Origin: Gordonia gummivorans
GTDB taxonomy: Bacteria > Actinomycetota > Actinomycetes > Mycobacteriales > Mycobacteriaceae
Length of the DNA stretch: 64,000 nt
Direction: 5' to 3'
NCBI RefSeq assembly: GCF_022513585.1
Contig: NZ_JAKWBF010000027.1
Coordinates: 16,793-80,792, forward strand
Shown here: positions 21,697 to 31,089 of the stretch, one piece after another
How positions within the stretch are numbered: position 1 is the stretch's first letter
Layout: each line of letters opens with the position of its first letter
Notes under the pieces: generated by a model
What the model saw: only the letters and a program-made list of their open reading frames with translations
What the model was told of the DNA's origin: nothing
Database searches by the model: none
Position numbers and translations under genes: made by a program

Positions 21697-21765
21697 GGGA
21701 ATCTGTACCTGCCGGCGCGACGAAATGCACTGTGCACTTGGTCGGGCCGCCACGTACAGATTCCC
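21697..21765. repeat. 69-bp palindrome, half of it repeated at 37971
   Basis: GGGAATCTGTAC (21697-21708) is the exact reverse complement of 21754-21765, and the inner sequence pairs further around TGCACTGTGCA. Its right half (GTGCAC-TGGTCGGGC-G---CGTACAGAT--CC) recurs at 37971-38004. It lies 22 nt after the thiE stop codon and may serve as its terminator, though no T-tract is present. Confidence 0.7.
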
Positions 21766-21786
21766 TCCAGGCCGGAGGGCAGCTGG

Positions 21787-22449
21787 TCAGCCTCGGACCA
21801 GCGCTCGCGCCGCCGATTCCGGATCGTCCGCCGCAGTGATGGCACGCACGACGACGATCCGCTCCGCCCCGGCTGCCCGCACTTCGGGGAGCCGGGCGAG
21901 GTCGATGCCGCCGATCGCGAACCACGGCTTTACCGAGTTCGTCGCGGCGACCGAGGTCACCAGATCCAGCCCGGCCGCCGGCCGTCCCGGCTTGGTGGGC
22001 GTCGTCCAGCACGGGCCGACGCAGAAGTAGTCGACGTCGTCGTCGGCCGCGGCGCCTGCGGCCTGGTCGACATCATGCGTCGACAGCCCGATGACCACGT
22101 CGGGCCCGACGATCTGCCGGGCGGCAGCAGGCGCGAGATCACCCTGGCCCACATGCAGGACGTCGGCCTGAGCCAGGGCCGCGATGTCGGCGCGATCGTT
22201 CACGGCCAGCAGGGCTCCGCGGGCGTGGACCACCCGACGCAGCTCCGCGAGGACCGCGAGTTCCTCACGCGCCTCCAGCGTCCCGAATCGCTCCTCGCCG
22301 ACCGATCCCTTGTCGCGCAACTGGACGATGTCGACACCGCCGTCGATGGCCTTCGCCACGAAATCAAGCAGGTCGCCGCGCTCTCGCCGTGCGTCGGTGC
22401 ACAGGTAGAGCGTCGCCGTGTCGAGTCGCTGTCGGGGCGAGATGGTCAT
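21787..22449 (-). CDS. thiE: Thiamine-phosphate synthase
   Basis: A 220-residue TIM-barrel enzyme that joins HMP pyrophosphate and thiazole phosphate to make thiamine phosphate. Landmarks are LYLCTDARR at the first strand, [58 protein letters not shown] and WFAIGGID. The gene is divergent from thiO, with 154 nt between the starts. A TAGCGT hexamer lies 7 nt before its ATG. Confidence 0.95.
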   Translation of the reverse strand: MTISPRQRLDTATLYLCTDARRERGDLLDFVAKAIDGGVDIVQLRDKGSVGEERFGTLEAREELAVLAELRRVVHARGALLAVNDRADIAALAQADVLHVGQGDLAPAAARQIVGPDVVIGLSTHDVDQAAGAAADDDVDYFCVGPCWTTPTKPGRPAAGLDLVTSVAATNSVKPWFAIGGIDLARLPEVRAAGAERIVVVRAITAADDPESAARALVRG

Positions 22450-22456
22450 CGGGTAG

Positions 22457-22462
22457 ACGCTA
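22457..22462 (-). promoter_or_regulatory. -10 hexamer of thiE
   Basis: TAGCGT on the minus strand, 7 nt before the ATG at 22449. thiE would then be leaderless and could not be controlled by the TPP riboswitch, which faces the other way. Confidence 0.4.
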
Positions 22463-22510
22463 CCTTCGATAAGTCAAGACCGACCGGCCGCGTAGGCTCG
22501 GGATCGGAGT

Positions 22511-22594
22511 ACATCACGGGAGCCCGGCCGGGCTGAGAGTGCGGAGAAGCCGCAGACCGTCTGACCTGATCCGGGTAATGCCGGCGAAGGAAGG
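22511..22594 (+). promoter_or_regulatory. TPP riboswitch (THI box) before thiO-thiS-thiG
   Basis: The conserved parts of the thiamine-pyrophosphate aptamer are present in order: ACGGGAGCCCGG, GGGCTGAGAGTGCGG, GCAGACCGT, CTGACCTGATCCGGGTAATG and CCGGCGAAGGAAGG. The 3' end (GAAGGAAGG, 22586-22594) is also the ribosome-binding site for the thiO GTG at 22604. TPP binding would therefore hide it directly and block translation initiation. Confidence 0.95.
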
Positions 22595-22603
22595 TGATTG
22601 CAC

Positions 22604-23667
22604 GTGCAGAGTGTTGCCGTTGTGGGCGGCGGCGTCATCGGGCTGTCCATTGCGCTTGCGGCGTCCGACGCCGGTTGGCGTGTGCGGGTCGTCGACGCGG
22701 GAGTCGCCGACCGTGCCTCACATGTGGCCGGCGGCATGCTCGGATCGTTGGGCGAGGGCATTCCGGGCGAAGAGACGCTGCTCGCGATGTCCGTCGAATC
22801 GGTTCGACGCTGGCCCGCCCTCATCGACCGGCTCGGCGACCCGAACGTCGTGACCGCCACCGATTCGCTGTTCGTCGCCGGTACCGCAGCCGACCTGCAC
22901 CGTCTCGACCATCTCGCCCGGTTCGTGTGGTCTCAGCAGACCGACGCTCGCACGGTGCTCACCTCGATCACCGGCCGCGACATCCGCGCACTCGAGACGG
23001 CGCTGAGTACCCGGCTCGTGGGCGGCTACCGCGCCGAAGGCGAATGGGCACTGGACAATCGGCGGCTCCTGACAGCGCTGCGGGACACGGCCCGCGCGTC
23101 GGGCGTCGTGTTCGACGACACGCGAATCGGTTCGCGAGACGCGCTCGACGACGACCAGGTGGTCCTCGCCGCCGGATTGGGCACCAACGCACTATGGCCG
23201 CAGGCGCAACTCCAGGCCGCCAAGGGTGAGGTGCTCAGGTTGCGGCGCACGCGGTCCTCGGTGCCACCGCCGCGCCACGTGATCCGCGCGGCGGTCGGCG
23301 GCCGCAATGTGTACCTGGTGCCTCGTGCCGATGGAATCGTCGTCGGCGCAACGCAATACGAAGCTCCTGTCGATGCCGGCGATATCCTTCCCGAGGCAGG
23401 CGGAGTGCTCGACCTGCTCGCCGACGCCACCGAGGTGATGCCGGGGCTGCGTACGTACGAACTCGTCGAGGCGGGCGCGGGCCTACGTCCATGCACGGCG
23501 GACGGACTGCCGATCATTCGGCGTCTCGACGAGCGGACCGTGGTCGCAACCGGCCACGGCCGCAACGGAATTGTGCTCGCACCACTCACGGCCGACGAGG
23601 TGGTGGGGCTGCTCGGTGATCCGCGGCGGGCACCCACACCGGCGGCAATGACTTCGGGAGGCGAGAG

Positions 23668-23671
<4 letters not shown>
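22604..23671 (+). CDS. thiO: Glycine oxidase ThiO
   Basis: A 355-residue FAD-dependent amine oxidase. It oxidises glycine to iminoglycine (dehydroglycine), the precursor of the thiazole ring. The N-terminal dinucleotide fold reads VVGGGVIGLSIALAASDAGW. The C-terminal part contains RADGIVVGATQYEA, EAGAGLRPCTADGLP and ATGHGRNGIVLAP, typical of ThiO. The GTG at 22604 is set by the riboswitch-embedded AAGGAAGG nine nucleotides upstream. Overlaps thiS by 4 nt. Confidence 0.94.
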
Positions 23672-24634
<963 letters not shown>

Positions 24635-24645
24635 GTGGGTCACGC

Positions 24646-24651
24646 TATGGT
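24646..24651 (+). promoter_or_regulatory. -10 hexamer of the ABC-2 transporter operon
   Basis: TATGGT, 6 nt before the GTG at 24658; leaderless start inferred. It separates this unit from thiG, whose stop is at 24634. Confidence 0.5.
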
Positions 24652-24657
24652 CGGGGT

Positions 24658-25587
24658 GTGCTCACAGTCCAGAAGCTCACCAAAGACTTCGGCGACAAGC
24701 GCGCCGTCGACAACCTCAGTTTCGAGGTGTCACCCGGGCACGTGACGGGCTTCCTCGGCCCCAACGGTGCCGGCAAGTCGACCACGATGCGCATGATGCT
24801 CGACCTCGACCGTCCCACCTCGGGTTCGGTCGCCATCGACGGTCAGCGCTACCAGGATCTCGAGGATCCGATCCGGCAGGTGGGGGCGCTGCTCGACGCC
24901 AAATGGGTCCATCCCAACCGGAGTGCGCGGTCGCATCTGCGCTGGCTGGCGGCGGCCAACCGGATTCCGGCGAGTCGGGTCGACGAGGTCATCGAGATGG
25001 TCGGTCTGACGTCGGTGGCCACCAAGCGCGCGGGTGGCTTCTCGCTCGGCATGTCGCAGCGGCTCGGCATCGCCGGCGCACTCCTCGGTGACCCGCACAC
25101 GCTGATGTTCGACGAGCCGGTCAACGGCCTCGACCCCGAGGGCATCGTCTGGATTCGCGGATTCATGCGACAGCTCGCTTCGGAGGGGCGCACCGTTTTC
25201 GTCTCCAGCCACCTCCTTGCCGAGATGGCGCTCACCGCCGACCATCTCATTGTCATCGGCCGCGGGCGGCTCATCGCCGACTGCTCGGTCAGCGAATTCA
25301 CCTCGCGCGCACGAACTTCGGTTCGGGTGCGCGGTCCGCAGCTGGAGGATCTGCACGTCGCGCTGGCCGCGGCAGGCCTGGCGCCGGCGCCCGGTCCCGC
25401 CGACGCCAAGGGCCGACCGGTGATGGTGGTGCCCGACACGACCACCGACCAGGTGGGCGACCTGGCCGCTGCGGCCGGGGTGGTCCTGCACGAACTGACC
25501 GAGGAGACCGCATCGCTCGAGGAGGTCTTCATGCAGGTCACCGCCGGTGACGTCGAATACCAGGGTGGAACGGGGGTCGTGGCATGA
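24658..25587 (+). CDS. ABC transporter ATP-binding protein (ABC-2 exporter type)
   Basis: A 309-residue ATPase with Walker A GPNGAGKST, the signature SLGMSQRLGIAGALLG, Walker B LMFDEPVNGLDPEG and the switch histidine in VSSHLLAEM. A C-terminal extension of about 90 residues is typical of drug or peptide exporters of the CcmA/DrrA type. It overlaps the permease gene by 4 nt (ATGA). Substrate unknown. The GTG at 24658 was preferred over upstream in-frame starts, which lie inside thiG. Confidence 0.9.
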   Translation: MLTVQKLTKDFGDKRAVDNLSFEVSPGHVTGFLGPNGAGKSTTMRMMLDLDRPTSGSVAIDGQRYQDLEDPIRQVGALLDAKWVHPNRSARSHLRWLAAANRIPASRVDEVIEMVGLTSVATKRAGGFSLGMSQRLGIAGALLGDPHTLMFDEPVNGLDPEGIVWIRGFMRQLASEGRTVFVSSHLLAEMALTADHLIVIGRGRLIADCSVSEFTSRARTSVRVRGPQLEDLHVALAAAGLAPAPGPADAKGRPVMVVPDTTTDQVGDLAAAAGVVLHELTEETASLEEVFMQVTAGDVEYQGGTGVVA

Positions 25588-26321
25588 TCGCGACGATCGA
25601 CTCGGAGCGGATCAAGCTCATGAGCACGCGCTCGCCCTACTGGTGCGTGGCGATCGTGGCCGTCCTGGGTCTGGGTCTGGCCGCGCTGATCTCGTCGGGC
25701 GGTCCGGTCGACGAGCTCACCGACAACCCGGCGAACGTCTACCTGTTGGGCGTGAACCAGTTCGGTCTCGCCGTCTTGTTGATCATGGCGGTCCTGGGGA
25801 TCACCACGGAGTACCGCTTCGGAACCATCCGGTTGTCCTTCGAGGCAACGCCCCGCCGTTGGCAGGTGCTCGTCGCCAAGGGGGTGGTGTTCGCGATCGT
25901 CGGCCTGGTGGTGACCTTCGTGATCTGCCTGCTGGGTCTGGTCATCGCCAAGCTCTTTGCCGGTGACGACTTCGACCTCACCAGTTCGGATGCCATCCGT
26001 CAGCTCTGGGGGACGCCCATCTTCATCGCGTTGGCGATGCTGATCGGCGTGGCGGTGGGTGCACTGATCCGGCAGACGGCGGGTGCGGTGACGATCGTGC
26101 TGGTGTGGACGCTCCTCGTGGAGACGGTCGTGATACCTCTGCTGCCGAAGGTCGGGGAGCCGGTGGTGCCGTTCCTCCCGTTCACCAACGGCTGGCGGTT
26201 CCTCACCGGCGACACCGGCGATTTCCACTGGAACATCTACGGTTCACTGGTCTACTTTGCCCTGGTCGCGCTGGTGATTCTCCGCGCAGCGATCGCCGTG
26301 GTCAACAAACGCGACGCCTGA
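25584..26321 (+). CDS. ABC-2 type permease
   Basis: A 245-residue membrane protein with about six helices. It begins MIATIDSERIKLMSTRSPYW, the usual amphipathic entry of ABC-2 permeases, and contains the family-typical TTEYRFGTIRLSFEATPRRW between helices two and three. It should pair with the ATPase encoded just upstream. Confidence 0.88.
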   Translation: MIATIDSERIKLMSTRSPYWCVAIVAVLGLGLAALISSGGPVDELTDNPANVYLLGVNQFGLAVLLIMAVLGITTEYRFGTIRLSFEATPRRWQVLVAKGVVFAIVGLVVTFVICLLGLVIAKLFAGDDFDLTSSDAIRQLWGTPIFIALAMLIGVAVGALIRQTAGAVTIVLVWTLLVETVVIPLLPKVGEPVVPFLPFTNGWRFLTGDTGDFHWNIYGSLVYFALVALVILRAAIAVVNKRDA

Positions 26322-26391
26322 TGTGAACAGTTCGGTCAGACTTGACCGCGACTGGTGCCGAGACTTACCGATGAGTCTAAAATCTGCAGGC

Positions 26392-28989
26392 ATGTCCGGG
26401 AATTGGCCCTTGGTGGAGCGTGAACGCGAGTTCCGAACCATTCAGGCTGCCCTGCGCGGGGAGACCACCGGGTGCGGCGTGGTCCTCACCGGCGATTCCG
26501 GCGTCGGCAAGACCACGCTCGCGCGTCATGTCACGGCCGGCTTGTCGTCGGGCGTCCGGTGGGTCGCGGGCACCGAGTCGGCCCGGTCGATTCCGTTGGG
26601 CGTCTTCGCGCATCTCGTCGGTCCGGCCACGTCCAGTGATCCCGTGACCTACCTCGCCGCGGCCCGCGAATCGCTACTCGCCGACGGTGACGTGGTCATC
26701 GGCGTCGACGACGCCCATCTGCTCGACGAACTGTCGGCGACGCTGCTGCATCAGCTCGCCATCGACCGCGCCGTCCACATCGTCGCCACGGTGCGCAGCG
26801 GCGAGGTGGTGCCCGACGCCGTCACGTCGCTTTGGAAGGACAATCACCTCACCCGAATCACGTTGTCGCCCTTCACCAAGGAGCAGAGCGTCGACCTCAT
26901 CGAGTCGGTGCTCGGCGGGCAACTCGAGGAGCATTCGGCCAACCTGATGTGGGAGGCGTCGGGCGGTAACGCGCTCTTCCTCCGGCACATGGTCGACGGT
27001 GCACGGCAGGCCAATACGTTGCGGCAGGTCAAGGGGATCTGGCAGTTGCGCGGCCGCGCCGCGATCACCTCCGAACTCGCGTCGCTGCTCGAAGGCCGCA
27101 TCGAGCAACTCGACGACACCGTGCTCACCGCACTGAAGTACCTGAGCCTGTGCGAGCCCCTCGACATCGACGTCCTGTCCGAACTCGCCGGCGAAGAAGC
27201 GGTGGAAGAGGCGGAGATCGCCGGGCTCGTGCGCATCGTCCGGGACGGCCGACGGCTCAACGTCGGCTTCCATCACCCGCTGTTCGGCGAGGTCATCCGT
27301 CGTCGTCTGGGTCTGGTGTCGTCGCGGCGGCTGCGCGGCAAGCTCGTCAAGGCTTTGCGTGAACGACCGCGGACGACGCCCGCCGAACGCATCCGCCTGG
27401 CCGACCTGGCCATCGAGAGTGACGTCGACATCGACCTCGAACTGCTCGGTGCGGCTGCTCGGGACGCGATGAACCTGGCGCAGATCCCGATGGGCGAGCG
27501 GTTCGCGCGCGCAGCGCTCGAGGAGGGCGGCGGGCTCGACGAGGCGGAGATGCTGGCCCGGGCCCTGATGTGGCAGGGCCATCCCGACGAGGCCGAGCAG
27601 ATCCTCAGCCGCTTCGACCCCGACGACTTCGACAACGAGGCGCAGATCCTGCGCTGGGGCGGGCTGCGCGTCGGCAACATGTTCTGGGCGATGGGCGACG
27701 CCGACCGCGCCGAAGAGTTCTTGGAGATCCTGTTCGAACGCATCCAGGATCCGGGCCTGCGTCCCATCGTCACCGGTATCGCGTCGGCGTGCGCGCTGTT
27801 CGAGAACCGGATCGACGACGCGGTTCGCCTGTCCGACGAGGTGTTCGCCGAGAAGCACCCGCTGCCGTGGGCGGTGGAGTGGGCGGTCTTCGGGGGCAGT
27901 CTGTCGCGGGCGCTGCGAGGTCAGGGCAGTGCCGTCGAGAAGGTGGCCGGCCGCGGTCGTGGACTCGAGGTCGACGGAATGCTGCGCTTCCCGACCGCTT
28001 TCGGCGAGATGCTGGCGCTCACGCTCACCGGTCGGCTCGACGACGGCAATCTGGCCGCCGCGCGCTACGTCGATTTCGCCAACACCGCGCAGTACCTGGG
28101 GTGGGCGATGTCGGGGATTCTGGTGGCTGCCGTCGAGATGCCGCAGGGGGCGTGCACCTCGGTCACCCGACGCATGGAGCAAACGCTGGCGATCCTCGAC
28201 GGCGAGGGCTTCTCACTGTCGTGGAACTACCCCGCCCGCATCTACCTCGCGCAGGCGCTCAGCGCTCTCGGGCAGACCGAGAAGGCCGAGGCCGTCCTCG
28301 TGAAGGCGCGAGCGAAGTACGGGAAGAACGTGGCGATCTTCGGTTCGATGCTGGCGATCGCCGAGGCATGGCAGTCGGCCGCGGCCGGAACGCTCACCCG
28401 CGCAGTCGAACTCGCACACGAGGCAGCGGACAAGGCTCGGACCACTGGGCAATTCGCCATCGAGGCCGAGGCGTTGCACACGGCCGCCCGGTTCGGCGAC
28501 CAGTCGGTTGGCGAGCGACTCGGTGAGCTGGCGCAGCAGGTCGACGGGCCGGTCGTCGCCGTGTACGCGCGGCACGCGATCGCGCTCGCTGAGGGCGACG
28601 CCGTCGAACTGGATGTGTGCGCAGCCGATTTCGAGCAACTCGGCATTCGGCTCTCCGCGGCAGACGCCGCCGCCCAGGCCAGCGTCATGCACGACAAGGA
28701 GGAGAATCGTTCGGCGACAGTCGCTTCGGCGGCGGTGGCCAACCGCCTCGCGTCGGAGTGCGGAGGACTGCGGACCCCGGCGCTCGTCGAGGCTGCCCGG
28801 CCCTTGCCGCTGACCTCGCGCGAACGTGAGATCGCCAACCTGGTGGCGGCCGGACTGTCGAACAAGGAGATCGCCCAGCGACTCACCGTGTCGGTACGCA
28901 CCGTCGAAGGCCACATCTACCGTGCCTGCACCAAACTCGACGTCACCGATCGCGCCGACATCGCGGCGCTGCTCCTCAAGGACGGTTAG
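26392..28989 (+). CDS. Large LuxR-family regulator with N-terminal ATPase (LAL type)
   Basis: About 865 residues. The N-terminal AAA/STAND-type ATPase has Walker A GDSGVGKTT at 34-42 and a Walker B-like VVIGVDDAHLL. A long alpha-helical middle of TPR character follows. The C-terminal LuxR helix-turn-helix reads PLTSREREIANLVAAGLSNK, then EIAQRLTVSVRTVEGHIYRA. Such MalT-like proteins activate transcription when a ligand and ATP are bound; the ligand is unknown. The ATG at 26392 lies 8 nt after TAAAAT; ATG 26371 is an alternative. Its TAG stop overlaps the convergent phosphoribosyltransferase stop. Confidence 0.85.
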   Translation: MSGNWPLVEREREFRTIQAALRGETTGCGVVLTGDSGVGKTTLARHVTAGLSSGVRWVAGTESARSIPLGVFAHLVGPATSSDPVTYLAAARESLLADGDVVIGVDDAHLLDELSATLLHQLAIDRAVHIVATVRSGEVVPDAVTSLWKDNHLTRITLSPFTKEQSVDLIESVLGGQLEEHSANLMWEASGGNALFLRHMVDGARQANTLRQVKGIWQLRGRAAITSELASLLEGRIEQLDDTVLTALKYLSLCEPLDIDVLSELAGEEAVEEAEIAGLVRIVRDGRRLNVGFHHPLFGEVIRRRLGLVSSRRLRGKLVKALRERPRTTPAERIRLADLAIESDVDIDLELLGAAARDAMNLAQIPMGERFARAALEEGGGLDEAEMLARALMWQGHPDEAEQILSRFDPDDFDNEAQILRWGGLRVGNMFWAMGDADRAEEFLEILFERIQDPGLRPIVTGIASACALFENRIDDAVRLSDEVFAEKHPLPWAVEWAVFGGSLSRALRGQGSAVEKVAGRGRGLEVDGMLRFPTAFGEMLALTLTGRLDDGNLAAARYVDFANTAQYLGWAMSGILVAAVEMPQGACTSVTRRMEQTLAILDGEGFSLSWNYPARIYLAQALSALGQTEKAEAVLVKARAKYGKNVAIFGSMLAIAEAWQSAAAGTLTRAVELAHEAADKARTTGQFAIEAEALHTAARFGDQSVGERLGELAQQVDGPVVAVYARHAIALAEGDAVELDVCAADFEQLGIRLSAADAAAQASVMHDKEENRSATVASAAVANRLASECGGLRTPALVEAARPLPLTSREREIANLVAAGLSNKEIAQRLTVSVRTVEGHIYRACTKLDVTDRADIAALLLKDG

Positions 28990-29660
28990 CGCCTCTCCAG
29001 CGTGGCAACCACCTCGTCGTCACCTACCTGGGTGAAATCGGCGTACGACTGTCCGACCGCGTGGAACGGCGTCGGAGTCACCGCGACGATCACCTGGTCT
29101 GCGCCCGCCGCCCCCATCTGTTCGAAGATGTCCGTGGGTCCGGTGGGCACCGCAACGATCACCCGCGACGCCCCGGCCGCACGCACCGCGTCGATGGCCA
29201 CCGACATCGACGTCCCGGTGGCCAGCCCGTCGTCGACCAGGATCACCACCCGGTCCGCAAGCGAAAGCGGTTCGCGCCCTGCACGATAGCGCGCCTCGCG
29301 GTTGGCGAGGATGCGGCTCTCCCGAGCGAGCGCGGCGTCGAACTGTGCTGTGGTCACACCGAGTCTGCGGGGGATGTCGTCGTTGACCACCACGTGGTTG
29401 CCGTGGGTGATCGCGCCCATCGCGAACTCGGGTTGACCGGGTGCCCCGATCTTGCGTACCACCAGAGTGTCGAGTTCGCAGTCCACGGCGTCGGCAACCT
29501 CGCGCGCCACCGGGACGCCGCCGCGGGCCAGACCCAGCACGATGATCGGGCCGCGGTCGTCGGAGTCGACGGCAGCCCTAACCCGTTGTCCGAGATCCAC
29601 TCCCGCGTCCCGCCGATTCCGGAATACGTGGTCGGCGCTGAGCGGCGGCGGCTGCGACAT
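28986..29660 (-). CDS. Phosphoribosyltransferase-fold protein
   Basis: A 224-residue protein of the type I PRTase fold. The PRPP-binding loop reads VVILVDDGLATGTS (138-151) and an N-terminal GLARGGVPVAREVA is present. The arrangement (RKIGAPGQPEFAMGAI) is that of small PRTase proteins often found beside hydrolases or stress genes in actinobacteria; the substrate base is unknown and some members may be regulators. The gene begins 13 nt after the SnoaL-like gene and is probably cotranscribed with it. Confidence 0.82.
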   Translation of the reverse strand: MSQPPPLSADHVFRNRRDAGVDLGQRVRAAVDSDDRGPIIVLGLARGGVPVAREVADAVDCELDTLVVRKIGAPGQPEFAMGAITHGNHVVVNDDIPRRLGVTTAQFDAALARESRILANREARYRAGREPLSLADRVVILVDDGLATGTSMSVAIDAVRAAGASRVIVAVPTGPTDIFEQMGAAGADQVIVAVTPTPFHAVGQSYADFTQVGDDEVVATLERR

Positions 29661-29673
29661 GACGCTCGGAGCC

Positions 29674-30135
29674 TCAGAGGTGGATGGCAGGTCCGGTCCG
29701 GACGGTGAAGCTCGGTAGGTCGCCGAGCGCGACGGTCGCCTCGTAGGTGCGGTCGTACCCGGTTGCGCTGATGCGCCAGCCGTCCGGGGTGCGGCGGTAG
29801 CGGTCGGCGTAGAAGGCCGCCCCGATCAGCATGAACGAGAAGTCGGGAACGATGACCCGATCCTGTAGATACCAGCGGCCCGACGCCTCGTCGCCGTCGA
29901 TGTCGATCTCCGGGTGGTCGACGCGATGCTCGGTGATCACCGCGGGCCCCACGTTGGTGCGCATGTATTCGACCAGTTCGTCACGATCCCCGAACTGCAG
30001 GCTCTCCCCGTAGTTTCCGGTCACATCCTTGGTGAGGGTGTCGGCAAAGGCGTCCCAGTCCTTGGTGTCGAGGGCACGCAGGTACCGGTACTTGAGGTTC
30101 TTGATCGCGGCGATGTCGTCGGCGAGGTCGGTCAT
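29674..30135 (-). CDS. SnoaL/NTF2-like protein
   Basis: A 153-residue cone-fold protein. It starts with DIAAIKNLKYRYLRALDTKD and continues DWDAFADTLTKDVTGNYGES, a pattern shared by the SnoaL-like (nuclear transport factor 2) superfamily. These small proteins act as polyketide cyclases, dehydratases, isomerases or mere binding proteins, so no reaction can be assigned. It is the first gene of a two-gene unit with the PRTase-like protein. Confidence 0.78.
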   Translation of the reverse strand: MTDLADDIAAIKNLKYRYLRALDTKDWDAFADTLTKDVTGNYGESLQFGDRDELVEYMRTNVGPAVITEHRVDHPEIDIDGDEASGRWYLQDRVIVPDFSFMLIGAAFYADRYRRTPDGWRISATGYDRTYEATVALGDLPSFTVRTGPAIHL

Positions 30136-30176
30136 AAGTCAACATCTACTGCGCGCAGCCGTGATCCGTGGCGGAT

Positions 30177-31043
30177 TCAGCCCTTCTTCTTCGTCCCCGG
30201 GAGCACGCCCGCGTCGATGACGGCCTTGACGATCGGTCTCGTCCGCTCGACGAGGTCTGCGGCACCGTCCGATGACCAGAGCGATTCCCCGAGTGCGTCG
30301 GTGGTGGCCTCGATGTCGTCGTAGAGCGCCCCGCCGTCGGCGCTGAGGCGGTGGCCGTCGTCGGTCCGTTCGGCGAGCCCGGCCGCCACGAGCCGGTCGA
30401 CGCCGGCCTCCCACTCGTCGTCGCACCAGCCGCGCGTGAGCTGAACGAGCTTACGGCCCAGGACGCGGCGTTTGACCGTCGGATCGGGGAGTTGTGCCTC
30501 GTGGAATGCGACGGCGTCGACACCGTGCAATCCGTTGAGGACGAGCGCAGCAATGTGGTTGTCCCCGCGCCACTCTCGGAGAACCGCGACCGCGTACCAG
30601 AGCGCTACGACGCTGGACTCGGGCGGCGTTGCGGTCGACCACCCGGCAGCCAGCGCCCGACCCCCGATCGGCAGTCCGACGGCGAGTTCTCGGTAACCGG
30701 CGGTCAGCTCGGTGATGGACGGATCGTCGGCGCCGTCGCCGAGGATGGCGCGTAGCTGCTCGTCGAGCATGGCGTCGCGTCGGGCGGCAACGCGATCGAG
30801 CCCGACGTCGAGCGCGGCGGTCCAGCTCTTCTCGATCAGTTCGGGAGCGAAGTTGTAGAACGTCGACGTCACGACGGCCGGGACACATGCGCCGAGCGGG
30901 GCGCCACGTGCACCGACGTAGAAGGCGTGCGGGTCGAGTCCGGTGTCGCGCTGGGCATCCCGCAACAGCGGGCTGAAGTAGGCGAGGACGTGAAACGGTT
31001 CAAGGGTTTCGTAGGCGCTGCGCGACGCGGTGGTATCTGACAC
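30177..31043 (-). CDS. SCO6745-family (SalK-like) protein
   Basis: A 288-residue soluble protein. The order of motifs (ETLEPFHVLAYFSP, AFYVGARGAPLGACVPAVV, STFYNFAPELI, LREWRGDNHIAALV, LTRGWCDDEWEAGVDRL, TDDGHRLSADG) matches the SCO6745/SalK group of actinobacterial proteins, whose C-terminal part looks like a winged helix. Function unknown. I set the start at GTG 31043, 7 nt downstream of a good promoter (31051-31079), rather than at TTG 31061 or GTG 31052, which would fall upstream of the inferred transcription start. Confidence 0.78.
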   Translation of the reverse strand: MSDTTASRSAYETLEPFHVLAYFSPLLRDAQRDTGLDPHAFYVGARGAPLGACVPAVVTSTFYNFAPELIEKSWTAALDVGLDRVAARRDAMLDEQLRAILGDGADDPSITELTAGYRELAVGLPIGGRALAAGWSTATPPESSVVALWYAVAVLREWRGDNHIAALVLNGLHGVDAVAFHEAQLPDPTVKRRVLGRKLVQLTRGWCDDEWEAGVDRLVAAGLAERTDDGHRLSADGGALYDDIEATTDALGESLWSSDGAADLVERTRPIVKAVIDAGVLPGTKKKG

Positions 31044-31050
31044 GGTTTCC

Positions 31051-31079
31051 ACAGTCGTCAAGACCGCTCACCGTGTCAA
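31051..31079 (-). promoter_or_regulatory. Sigma70-type promoter of the SCO6745-like gene
   Basis: On the minus strand a consensus -35 TTGACA (31079-31074), a 17-bp spacer and a -10 GACTGT (31056-31051) are followed after 7 nt by the GTG at 31043. This is the best complete promoter in the window and supports leaderless initiation. Confidence 0.65.
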
Positions 31080-31089
31080 CACCGTCGGG

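Noticed and set aside
24849..26228. 459-codon minus-strand open frame opposite the ABC-2 transporter genes
   Set aside because: Shadow frame. The plus-strand genes have Walker motifs and coupled starts.
31044..31061. TTG 31061 start for the SCO6745-like gene
   Set aside because: It would lie inside the -10/-35 spacer of a consensus promoter; GTG 31043 is 7 nt after the -10.
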